In this document: in pieces, positions 27,418 to 33,911 of the stretch
How the letters are laid out: every line of letters starts with the position of its first letter
Position numbering within the stretch: the first letter of the stretch is position 1
Source: Acidimicrobiia bacterium
GTDB lineage: Bacteria; Acidobacteriota; Terriglobia; Bryobacterales; Bryobacteraceae
DNA: 56,195 nt
Direction of reading: 5' to 3'
Assembly: GCA_016871315.1 (NCBI GenBank)
Contig: VFZE01000038.1
Coordinates: forward strand, 1 to 56,195
The notes under the pieces: generated by a model
What the model was told of the DNA's origin: nothing
Database searches by the model: none
The model's input: the letters and a program-made list of their open reading frames with translations, nothing else
Position numbers and translations under genes: made by a program

Positions 27418-27527
27418 GGACTCTGGCCGATCGTGAATCGATGGGAGCGTGGGAAATTCTCCCCCTTCGGGATGATCCAAAGCGTTAAGTCATAGGCTTT
27501 CTGGACAACAATGGCAGGTTCAATCAC
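27345..27527 (-). pseudogene. Truncated Avd-like four-helix-bundle gene
   Basis: From GTG 27527 it reads IEPAIVVQKAYDLTLWIIPK, then ENFPRSHRFTIGQ and IELLMNLVDAR. This matches the N-terminal half of the accessory variability determinant (Avd) of diversity-generating retroelements and its stand-alone relatives, which are about 115-130 aa. Here it stops after 60 codons: the third and fourth helices are lost at a junction (about 27340-27375) with the HicB relic. No reverse transcriptase, template or variable repeat was found in the window, so it is an orphan fragment. Confidence 0.5.
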
Positions 27528-27639
27528 AGTTCAATCACCGTAAAAATCTGTCCGCCACATCTCTAACCGATCCGCACACGTCGAGGTCCGCTCAGTGGAC
27601 GGTCTCGGCCCGGTAACCTCCTGCAAAGCGCTGGCGCTC

Positions 27640-27661
27640 ATTATATCCATCTGGATATAAT
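27640..27661 (+). promoter_or_regulatory. 22-bp palindrome containing the -10 box of the RelE/HigA-type operon
   Basis: Perfect inverted repeat ATTATATCCA-TC-TGGATATAAT. The right arm ends in TATAAT (27656-27661), so transcription should start about 7 nt later, at the ATGs of the toxin gene (27666/27669), giving a leaderless message. No ribosome-binding sequence precedes them. By symmetry a TATAAT also faces the other way. An antitoxin bound here would cover the promoter. Confidence 0.7.
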
Positions 27662-27665
27662 CTTC

Positions 27666-27995
27666 ATGATGAAGCCCATCCGTTTCCTCGGTGACTCGCT
27701 GAAGTGCCTGCGAGACTTCCCCGAGGTTGCGCGGCACGATGCGGGCTATCAACTGGACAAGGTGCAGCGCGGAGAGCAGCCTGTTGACTTCAAACCTATG
27801 CCCTCCGTCGGCAAGGGAGTCGAGGAGATTCGTTTGACGGATGAGAGCGGTGCTTACCGCGTGGTCTATTTTGCCCGGCGCGCCGAAGCCGTCTACGTGC
27901 TGCACGCTTTTCAAAAGAAGACGCAAGCGACTTCGAGGCGCGATATCGAAATCGCCAAAAAACGATTCGCACAACTGTCAAGAGGTGACATATGA
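27666..27995 (+). CDS. RelE/ParE-superfamily toxin (HigB/Gp49-like)
   Basis: 109 aa (107-108 if the second ATG at 27669 is used). It matches the phage-Gp49-like/HigB branch of RelE toxins, which cut mRNA on the ribosome: KPIRFLGDSLKCLRDFPEVARHDAGYQL, then MPSVGKGVEEIRLTD, GAYRVVYFARRAEAVYVLHAFQKKTQ and the closing helix DIEIAKKRF. The start lies 5-8 bp after the -10 box, so translation is probably leaderless. Its stop overlaps the antitoxin start in ATGA, a toxin-first order usual for HigBA. Confidence 0.85.
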   Translation: MMKPIRFLGDSLKCLRDFPEVARHDAGYQLDKVQRGEQPVDFKPMPSVGKGVEEIRLTDESGAYRVVYFARRAEAVYVLHAFQKKTQATSRRDIEIAKKRFAQLSRGDI

Positions 27996-28273
27996 GGAAA
28001 CTGGAAAGCTACGCCAGCGTTTGGGAGGCGATTGCGGACACGCCCGGCCAGGCGGCGAACCTCCGAGCCCGCGCCGAGCTGATGCGGCAGATTGCAGCCA
28101 TCGTCAATCGGAAAGGCTGGACGCAGGTGGAGGCAGCGGACCACTGCGGAGTGACGCAGCCACGCATGAACGATTTGCTCCGCGGCCGTGTTTCGCGCTT
28201 CTCCCTTGACGCGCTGGTGAATATCTCCACCGCCTTGGGCTACCGGGTGCGTGTGGATCTTGAAGCTGCCTAA
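27992..28273 (+). CDS. XRE-family antitoxin (HigA-like)
   Basis: 93 aa. A central helix-turn-helix is clear: QIAAIVNRKGWTQVEAADHCGVTQPRMNDLLRGRVSRFSLDALVNI, shown by WTQVEAADHCGVTQPRMNDL as the core. The end (LGYRVRVDLEAA) is the usual dimer strand. It neutralises the upstream toxin and very likely binds the 22-bp palindrome at 27640-27661. Start ATG overlaps the toxin stop by 4 bp. Its stop codon overlaps, on the opposite strand, the last codons of the decayed SUMF1-like relic. Confidence 0.88.
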   Translation: MRKLESYASVWEAIADTPGQAANLRARAELMRQIAAIVNRKGWTQVEAADHCGVTQPRMNDLLRGRVSRFSLDALVNISTALGYRVRVDLEAA

Positions 28274-29162
28274 ATGGAATCCCCGGCGCACCGAAAGCCG
28301 AAGTCTAGGAGCCGGATCGCCGGACGGTAGAAGACACGGCTCGGGACGCGAACAAACTGAGGAACGTTGCTCCAGGAGCCCCCGCGCAACACTTTGGCCT
28401 CACCTTCGCCTGGTCCTTCCGGGTTCTTCTCACATCCCATCCCGTAGTGACTATACCAATCCAGTTAACCCCTGTCACATATAGATCTCGTCGATCCCAA
28501 AAACGTACGGCTCGGCCCGTTTGATGGTAAAGCCGGTCACGCGGATCGTCCGGTTCTGATCTTCCAGCGCCCGGAGGTAAGTGTCCGGATCGACAATAGG
28601 GCTGGCCGGCCTCAGCCCCGTCCGCACCGGTCCAAGCGCGTCCGAAACCAGGTGCCGTATGCTCGCCGCATCCGTGAACGTGCCCCTCACGTACCGGCTG
28701 AGTTCCCCCTTGAACTCCGCTAGCTTCGCCTCGTTCCGCTGAACCTCCTGCCGCAGTTGTTGGAACTGATCCGGTGGCAGGTTCTTTCCTTTGATCAGCC
28801 GGTAATCTTCCCTTTGCTCCGCCGGCCAAGAGTATTTCTCGTCCACCAGAAAAGCGATTACTTCCTTGCTTAGTGACCTTCCAGGCATGCTCGCACTCCA
28901 GCCACGTGATGCTCTTGTGATCCGGATTCATTGGCCCCTCGGGCACCCACCCATACCGGTGCGCCACAATCACCACCACCACTTCGGCCTCCCCGACCAG
29001 CTTGAGGCAGGCTTCCACGCTCCCGGCATCTCCTCTGGCCGGAAAAAACTCCATCATCCGCGGCGAGAACCCGCACGCGATTGCCGCATTCCTGGCCTGC
29101 TCGCGGTACTCCTGCAGGTCTTCCGATGTCGAGGAGATAAAGACTACCGGATCGAACGGCAT
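28270..29162 (-). pseudogene. Decayed DUF4062 - (lost middle) - SUMF1/FGE-like gene
   Basis: From ATG 29162 a DUF4062 domain reads FISSTSEDLQEYREQARNAA, VVVVIVAHRYGWVP and SITWLECEHAW, then the frame breaks near 28880. The domain resumes in another frame (EVIAFLVDEKYSWPAEQRED ... FTDAASIRHLVSDAL) to RAEPYVFGIDEIYM and a stop at 28475. Eleven bases further a third frame (28464 to 28270) reads LDWYSHYGMGCEKNPEGPG, VLRGGSWSNVPQF and GFRCAGDSI, the C-terminal end of a SUMF1/formylglycine-generating-enzyme fold. DUF4062 often precedes a NACHT-type NTPase, and FGIDEIY is where such a region would begin. I infer one large gene that lost its middle and suffered a frameshift. DUF4062/NACHT proteins are suspected defence or signalling ATPases. 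Surely inactive as it stands. Confidence 0.65.
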
Positions 29163-29353
29163 GGCACGGTTGATTGTAATATGGCATTAAGCTATTGCGA
29201 GGCTCGAACCGTCCAAACGATAGCCGCGGGGTCAGCAACTACCACGCGCTCAACCACTTCCCGACGCCCTGCAACTCGAAAACCCGTGTCCATCGGTGTC
29301 CCGAATCGCAATCCCGCAAACCCGCAACCACCACCACCCGAGCCGGGTGCTTC
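29163..29353. other. Non-coding gap upstream of the attenuator
   Basis: About 190 bp between the decayed gene's start and the promoter of the DAHP synthase leader. Open frames on both strands (for example 29192-29392 on -) are Gly/Arg-rich with no recognisable family. It presumably held the promoter of the decayed gene; nothing else seen. Confidence 0.4.
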
Positions 29354-29382
29354 TTGCAATACCACCAACCATGACTTAATAT
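29354..29382 (+). promoter_or_regulatory. Promoter of the Phe/Tyr leader and DAHP synthase operon
   Basis: TTGCAA (29354-29359), 17-nt spacer, TAATAT (29377-29382). A start about 7 nt after the -10 box would fall at 29388-29391, that is, on the ATG of the leader peptide, so the leader may be translated from a leaderless 5' end. Confidence 0.6.
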
Positions 29383-29390
29383 GAAGCTTC

Positions 29391-29438
29391 ATGCTCTGCG
29401 CCGCCCCATTTTCGTTTCGATACCGGTTCTATTTCTAG
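29391..29438 (+). CDS. Phe/Tyr-rich leader peptide (attenuator)
   Basis: A 15-codon open frame encodes MLCAAPFSFRYRFYF and ends in TAG at 29436-29438. Six of the last nine residues are Phe (7, 9, 13, 15) or Tyr (11, 14). It lies between a promoter and an intrinsic terminator, directly upstream of the DAHP synthase gene, whose pathway makes Phe and Tyr. The codons overlap the first RNA segment of the attenuator, as in classical enterobacterial phe and trp leaders. Ribosome stalling at Phe/Tyr codons would sense charged tRNA(Phe) and tRNA(Tyr). It is far too short for usual gene finders. Translation start may be leaderless; a weak GAAG lies 4 nt before the ATG. Confidence 0.75.
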   Translation: MLCAAPFSFRYRFYF

Positions 29439-29505
29439 AACCGGGTGGCGTTGGCATCGCAGTTTTCGTTTCTGACATTCCAACCCACTCGGCAACGAGT
29501 GGGTT
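29423..29505 (+). promoter_or_regulatory. Attenuator RNA with alternative stems 1:2, 2:3 and 3:4
   Basis: Segment 1 (29423-29431, CCGGTTCTA) pairs perfectly with the first part of segment 2 (29436-29444, TAGAACCGG). Segment 2 (29441-29454, CCGGGTGGCGTTGG) can instead pair with segment 3 (29480-29492, CCAACCCACTCGG): 8 bp with one G-U, a small internal loop, then 4 bp. Segment 3 (29482-29491) pairs perfectly with segment 4 (29496-29505) to form the terminator. The states are mutually exclusive. A ribosome stalled at codons 11-15 covers segment 1 and frees 2 for 3 (read-through); a ribosome at the TAG covers segment 2 and lets 3:4 form (stop). Confidence 0.75.
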
Positions 29506-29514
29506 TTGCTTTTT
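29482..29514 (+). terminator. Intrinsic terminator of the DAHP synthase leader
   Basis: Perfect 10-bp stem AACCCACTCG/CGAGTGGGTT closed by a GCAA tetraloop (29482-29505), followed at once by TTGCTTTTT. It ends 12 bp before the DAHP synthase ATG and so must be regulated for the gene to be expressed. Confidence 0.9.
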
Positions 29515-29526
29515 CTGGGGGTTCCG

Positions 29527-30567
29527 ATGATCATTTCAATGAAATTGCATTCCACGCAGGAAGAGATCGACGCCGTCTGCGACCGCATCCGCCACTTCGG
29601 CTACAAGATCCACACCATCGAAGGTGTCGAGCGCGTCGTCATCGCCGCCATCGGTGTCGGCGATGTCACCGCCTGCATTGAATCGCTGGAAGCGATGCCG
29701 CAGGTCGAAAAAGCCGTCCGCATCTCCGCGCCCTATAAGTTCGTCTCCAAGGAGTACAAGGAAGGCCGCACACGCGTGCGCGTCAACGGCTTGGAAATCG
29801 GCGGTGATCAGTTCATCGTCATGGCCGGTCCCTGCTCGGTCGAATCCGAGCAGCAGATCATGGAGTCGGCCGAAGCCGTCGCTGCCGCCGGCGGCCACAT
29901 CCTCCGCGGTGGCGCATTCAAGCCCCGAACCTCCCCTTACGAATTCCAGGGCCTCGAGCAGGAAGGCTTGAAGCTTCTCCGCAAGGCCAAGGAGCGCACC
30001 GGCCTCGCCATCATCACCGAAGTCATGAGCGACCGCGACGTCCCCCTCGTCGCCGAATACGCCGACATCCTCCAAATCGGCGCCCGCAACATGCAGAACT
30101 TCTCCCTCCTCAAACAGCTCGGCAAGGCCGGACGCCCCATCGTCCTCAAGCGCGGCCTCAGCTCCACCATCCGTGAACTGCTCATGTCCGCTGAATACAT
30201 CGTCGCCCACGGCAACAAGGACGTCATCCTGTGCGAACGCGGCATCCGCACCTTTGAAACCGCAACGCGCAACACGTGCGACATCGTTTCCATCCCGCTG
30301 CTCCAGGAGATGACCCACCTGCCCATCATCCTCGACCCCAGCCACGCCACCGGCAAGCGCAGCCTCGTCCCTGCTCTGTCCCGCGCCGGCGTCGCCATCG
30401 GAGCCGACGGCCTCCTCATGGAAGTCCACCCCTGCCCCGAAAAAGCCTACTCCGACGGTGCGCAATCTCTCCACATCCCGGAGTTCAACCAAATGATGCA
30501 GAGCCTCAAGCCCTACATCGAAATCTGGAAGCAATCCCGGATGACAGAGGGCGCCGTCGCGGTGTAG
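29527..30567 (+). CDS. aroF: 3-deoxy-7-phosphoheptulonate (DAHP) synthase, type I-beta with N-terminal regulatory domain
   Basis: 346 aa. It condenses phosphoenolpyruvate and erythrose 4-phosphate, the first step of aromatic amino acid synthesis. Residues 1-70 form a ferredoxin-like regulatory domain as in Thermotoga DAHP synthase ([17 protein letters not shown], ... [10 protein letters not shown]), which in that enzyme mediates feedback inhibition by Phe and Tyr. The barrel holds GPCSVES (101-107), [12 protein letters not shown] (127-138), [15 protein letters not shown] and [14 protein letters not shown] at 29517-29521 precedes the ATG at 29527; ATG 29539 is an alternative. The upstream attenuator controls it, and three genes follow within 3-15 bp. 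The symbol aroF is used loosely for the enzyme class. Confidence 0.95.
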   Translation: MIISMKLHSTQEEIDAVCDRIRHFGYKIHTIEGVERVVIAAIGVGDVTACIESLEAMPQVEKAVRISAPYKFVSKEYKEGRTRVRVNGLEIGGDQFIVMAGPCSVESEQQIMESAEAVAAAGGHILRGGAFKPRTSPYEFQGLEQEGLKLLRKAKERTGLAIITEVMSDRDVPLVAEYADILQIGARNMQNFSLLKQLGKAGRPIVLKRGLSSTIRELLMSAEYIVAHGNKDVILCERGIRTFETATRNTCDIVSIPLLQEMTHLPIILDPSHATGKRSLVPALSRAGVAIGADGLLMEVHPCPEKAYSDGAQSLHIPEFNQMMQSLKPYIEIWKQSRMTEGAVAV

Positions 30568-30582
30568 GCTCGGGAGATAGGC

Positions 30583-31500
30583 ATGCGCATCCGGCCCTGG
30601 CAGTTCGTCGCGATTCTCCTCGCCGTATGCCTGCTTTCCATCGGCGCGCTCGAGTACCGCCGCCGCCAGCGCGACACTTCCACCGAGGCTCTGCTCCGGC
30701 GGTTCCCTTCCGACTCCGTCAAGCTCGTTGTCGATGTCCAGGCCCTGCGCCAGGCCGGCCTGCTCGAGATGCTCGCCGGCAGCCGCGCCGCCGAGGAGAC
30801 CGAATACAAGCGATTCGTCGCGACCACCGGCTTCGACTACCGCGAGCATCTCGACGTGATCCTCGCCGCCTTCCGCAATAGCGAACGGATCTTCCTCCTC
30901 CGCGGCCGTTTCCAGTGGCCCCTCATCCGCGACTATGCCGTCTCCGCCGGCGGCACTTGCCGCAATGGCTATTGCCAGACCCGCCTCGACAACGGCGAAC
31001 TGTTCGTTTCCGTGTTTCAGATCATGCCCGGCGTCCTCTCGCTCGCCATCAGCAAGGATCCAAGCGCCGCCTACATCCCCACCGGCTCCAACCCGCCGGA
31101 CCCGGACAACCTCCATCCCGACGCGCCTGTCTGGCTTTCCGTGCCGGAATCCGTGATCAAGGAGCCCTCCAACCTGCCCGACGGCACCCGCGCCTTTGTA
31201 TCCGCCATCCAGGGAGCACGCCAGGCAACGCTCGCCCTCGGCGCCACCGGCAACGGTTTTGAGGCCACCCTCGGCGTCGTCTGCCGCAGCCCTCAGGACG
31301 CGCAGCGCGCCGCCACCGAACTCGCCCAGCTCACCGAGAAACTCCGCCGCTTCATTGAACGCGAGAATCAGAAACCCAATCCCCGCGACCTCAGCGGAGT
31401 TCTCACCTCTGGCGCCTTCCGCTCCGAACAAAGCCGCGTCCATGGCCGATGGCCCATCGAAAGGGGCTTTCTCGAAGCCATCTCCGAAGGCAGCTTTTAG
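30583..31500 (+). CDS. Membrane-anchored hypothetical protein
   Basis: 305 aa, family not recognised. One N-terminal membrane helix (PWQFVAILLAVCLLSIGAL) anchors a periplasmic domain with alternating strands and helices (DSVKLVVDVQALRQAGLLEML, GFDYREHLDVILAAF, ...LSLAISKDP, ATLGVVCRSPQDAQRAATEL). Two cysteines (GTCRNGYCQ) could form a disulfide. GGGAG about 8 nt before the ATG supports the start. It lies 15 bp after the DAHP synthase gene and 3 bp before the PfkB gene, so it should share the attenuated transcript. Function unknown. Confidence 0.7.
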   Translation: MRIRPWQFVAILLAVCLLSIGALEYRRRQRDTSTEALLRRFPSDSVKLVVDVQALRQAGLLEMLAGSRAAEETEYKRFVATTGFDYREHLDVILAAFRNSERIFLLRGRFQWPLIRDYAVSAGGTCRNGYCQTRLDNGELFVSVFQIMPGVLSLAISKDPSAAYIPTGSNPPDPDNLHPDAPVWLSVPESVIKEPSNLPDGTRAFVSAIQGARQATLALGATGNGFEATLGVVCRSPQDAQRAATELAQLTEKLRRFIERENQKPNPRDLSGVLTSGAFRSEQSRVHGRWPIERGFLEAISEGSF

Positions 31501-31503
31501 TTC

Positions 31504-32442
31504 GTGCCCGCCGCCGTGTTCTGCGCCGGCAATCTTGTTGCCGATATCCTCGTCCGCCCCGTCAGCACCGTCCGCTGGGACACAACCACCTGGGTCGATT
31601 CCATCCAGCAGAGCATCGGCGGCAACGGAGCCAACACCAGCTTCGCGCTGGCCAGGCTCGGCGCTCATGTTGTTCTCACCGGCGCTGTAGGAGCCGACCC
31701 GTTCGGCCATTTCGTGCTCGATCATCTGCGCCAGGCTGGCGTCGATACCAGCCTCGTCCAAACGGTGGATGCTTCCACCGCCGTCACCGTCGGCCTCGTT
31801 CACGACAACGGCGCGCGCGCTTTCCTGCACCGCCCTGGAGCCAGCGCCGAGGCATTCTCCCAGCCGGTGGACTTCACAGCCGCCACTGGCTGCTCGCACT
31901 TTCACCTGGCCAATGTTTTCGGGTTGCCTCGCATGCGCCCGCAGGCCGCGGACACTTTGGCGCAAGCGCGGCGCGCCGGCCTGACGACGTCGCTCGATAC
32001 CGGCTGGGACGCGCGAGGCGAATGGATGAGCATCGTCGAGCCTTGCCTGCCGCATCTCGACCTGCTCATGGTCAACCTCGACGAAGCCCGCCACCTCACC
32101 GGGCTTGGCACGGCCGAAGAAGCCGCCGCTAAACTTCGCGATCTCGGAGCCGGACGCGTTGTCGTCAAGCTCGGCGGCGACGGCTGCGCCGTCTTTGCTC
32201 CGGAGTTTTCAGGTCCGGTCCCGGCCTTCGACGTTCCCGTGGTCGACACCACCGGAGCCGGCGATTGCTTCGCCGGCGGCTTCCTCACCGCCTGGCTCGC
32301 CGGAGCATCGCTTGAGGAAGCGGCCGTCTTCGCCAACGCCGCCGGCGCTCGCAGCGTGCAATCGCTCGGCGCCGTCACTGGCCTGCTACCGCGCCAGGAA
32401 ATGCTCGATTGGATGAAACAGACGCCTCAGCGTTACTGGTAG
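31504..32442 (+). CDS. PfkB-family carbohydrate/nucleoside kinase
   Basis: 312 aa of the ribokinase/PfkB fold. It has the N-terminal sugar-binding GGNGANTSFALARLGAHV, the lid and central region, and the catalytic signature DTTGAGDCFAGG (Asp248 start), with Asp254-type base in GAGD. No signal peptide. Such kinases phosphorylate ribose, fructose, 2-keto-3-deoxygluconate, adenosine or similar; the residues do not let me choose. GTG start at 31504, 3 bp after the previous stop. It lies in the run behind the DAHP synthase gene; erythrose-phosphate supply is a possible link but unproven. Confidence 0.9.
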   Translation: MPAAVFCAGNLVADILVRPVSTVRWDTTTWVDSIQQSIGGNGANTSFALARLGAHVVLTGAVGADPFGHFVLDHLRQAGVDTSLVQTVDASTAVTVGLVHDNGARAFLHRPGASAEAFSQPVDFTAATGCSHFHLANVFGLPRMRPQAADTLAQARRAGLTTSLDTGWDARGEWMSIVEPCLPHLDLLMVNLDEARHLTGLGTAEEAAAKLRDLGAGRVVVKLGGDGCAVFAPEFSGPVPAFDVPVVDTTGAGDCFAGGFLTAWLAGASLEEAAVFANAAGARSVQSLGAVTGLLPRQEMLDWMKQTPQRYW

Positions 32443-32452
32443 ACTTTGTCCA

Positions 32453-33277
32453 ATGCGGACTGTTGTGTGGTTGTTCTTGGGCGCTTCGGTTGCGCTGGCC
32501 GCGGAGGCCCAGCTGGGCGACATCAAGGTTCATTACGAAAGCGCGGGGCAAGGTGATAAAGCAGTTGTGCTGATCCACGGCTGGACCTGCGATCACACTT
32601 TCTGGCGTCTGAATGCGCCGGCTCTCGCCAAACAGCGGAGGGTGCTCTCCGTCGATCTGCCGGGCCACGGGCTGAGCAGCAAGCCGCGGATCGCCTACAC
32701 GATGTCTCTATTTGCGCGTGCGGTGGAGGCGGTGATGAGGGATGCAAAGGTGGATCGCGCGGTGCTGGCGGGCCATAGTATGGGCGTGCCTGTGATCCGG
32801 CAATTCCATCGCGAATTCGCCAATAAAGTGACCGGACTGGTGATGGTGGATGGAGGGGTGCCGCGCGAGGCCGGCTCGGAGGAGGCCAAGAGGCGCGCCA
32901 GAGATCGGTATACCGGCGATGATTTCCAGGAGCTTGCCGGCAAGGCAATCGACTCCATGTTTGTCGGGGCCACGGCTCCCGCTTTGCGCGAGGAGATCAG
33001 GAGGAAAATGCTGGCCACTCCCCAGCATGTGATGGCCAGCGCGTTTGCGGAGATCTTCGAGCCATCCACAAGAACGCCCGATGGCGCCGGCGTTCCTGTC
33101 CTGTTTGTCTTCGCCCGGCGGACGGCTACTCCATCAGATCAGGAACAGTTCTTGCGGGGGCTGTTTCCCAAACTCACTTACGAACCGATGGAAGGAGCGG
33201 GGCACTTTCTGATGATGGAGCAGCCGGAGCGATTCAACCGGATTGTCGTGGAGTTTCTGGAGAAACACGGACTGTAG
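32453..33277 (+). CDS. Exported alpha/beta hydrolase
   Basis: 274 aa. A signal peptide (VVWLFLGASVALAA) precedes a standard alpha/beta-hydrolase fold: oxyanion strand VVLIHGWTCDHTFW, nucleophile elbow GHSMG with Ser109, and the His in GAGHFLMMEQPERFN; the Asp is probably in the region VFARRTATPSDQEQFL. Periplasmic esterase or lactonase-type activity is likely; substrate unknown. Odd: the gene is G-rich on its coding strand while its neighbours are C-rich, which may point to a separate origin. Starts 10 bp after the PfkB stop. Confidence 0.85.
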   Translation: MRTVVWLFLGASVALAAEAQLGDIKVHYESAGQGDKAVVLIHGWTCDHTFWRLNAPALAKQRRVLSVDLPGHGLSSKPRIAYTMSLFARAVEAVMRDAKVDRAVLAGHSMGVPVIRQFHREFANKVTGLVMVDGGVPREAGSEEAKRRARDRYTGDDFQELAGKAIDSMFVGATAPALREEIRRKMLATPQHVMASAFAEIFEPSTRTPDGAGVPVLFVFARRTATPSDQEQFLRGLFPKLTYEPMEGAGHFLMMEQPERFNRIVVEFLEKHGL

Positions 33278-33290
33278 TCTCTCCACACCG

Positions 33291-33890
33291 CTAGCGCAGG
33301 CCCAGCGGCTTGAGTTTCATGCTACGGAATTCGATGCGATCCTTGTTCGATTGCAACCCGATGTGGCCCTGGCTAGCCTTCCCGTCGCGCGTTTCCAGAA
33401 CAGTCTCGCCGTTCAGCTTCACCACCCACTGATCGCCCCGCGCCGTCACCTGATAGCTGTTCCACTCATCGCCCTTCAATCGCCCGCCCTTCGACGCCAC
33501 GTGGTTCACGAAGCTCCCTGTGGGGAATTCTTCGTTGTAGTTCCAGATCTGCAGCTCATAGCCGGTCACATGAGGCTGACCGTCTTTGGCGGCCCTCAGG
33601 AATATCCCGCTGTTTCCCTTCTCGTGCGTGCGGAACTCGCACTTCAGCACGAAGTCGCTGAATGAGCCCTCGCTGCGGAGCCAACCGTTGCCACCTTCCT
33701 CGGCGAGAATCGCTCCGTCCTGAACCCGCCACTTCGCCTGTCCGTTTTCGACCCATCCTTTGAGCGAGCTTCCATCGAATAACAGAATCCAGCCTTCGGC
33801 CTTCTCCACGGGAGTCAGTTGATTCAACTGGGCCAAGGTACATCCGGCCAGGGTCAGCAAACACAAGAAGATTTTCATAACGCCCGCCAT
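33291..33890 (-). CDS. DUF1080-family lipoprotein (3-keto-disaccharide hydrolase-like)
   Basis: 199 aa (195 from the ATG at 33878). MKIFLCLLTLAGCTLAQ is a lipoprotein signal with lipobox LAGC. The mature part is the concanavalin-like DUF1080 beta sandwich: GWILLFDGSSLKGW, WRVQDGAILAEEGGNGWLRS, FVLKCEFRTHEKGNSGIFLRA, YELQIWN and the end GHIGLQSNKDRIEFRSMKL. Members of this family have been linked to sugar, including 3-keto-glucoside, hydrolysis. It is convergent with the hydrolase gene (13 bp apart) and lies on the strand of the large permease gene upstream. Confidence 0.88.
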   Translation of the reverse strand: MAGVMKIFLCLLTLAGCTLAQLNQLTPVEKAEGWILLFDGSSLKGWVENGQAKWRVQDGAILAEEGGNGWLRSEGSFSDFVLKCEFRTHEKGNSGIFLRAAKDGQPHVTGYELQIWNYNEEFPTGSFVNHVASKGGRLKGDEWNSYQVTARGDQWVVKLNGETVLETRDGKASQGHIGLQSNKDRIEFRSMKLKPLGLR

Positions 33891-33911
33891 GATATCAGGT
33901 GAGCTGCAGGA

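Noticed and set aside
27345-27527. Active diversity-generating retroelement
   Set aside because: Only a truncated Avd-like fragment; no reverse transcriptase, template repeat or variable repeat in the window.
29391-29526. T-box riboswitch as an alternative for the aroF leader
   Set aside because: No T-box consensus or specifier-loop architecture is visible, whereas a Phe/Tyr-rich peptide and alternative stems fit ribosome-mediated attenuation.
29536-32094. 852-codon minus-strand open frame opposite aroF and the next genes
   Set aside because: Shadow of recognised + strand genes; low-complexity acidic and Gly-rich sequence, no start signal.
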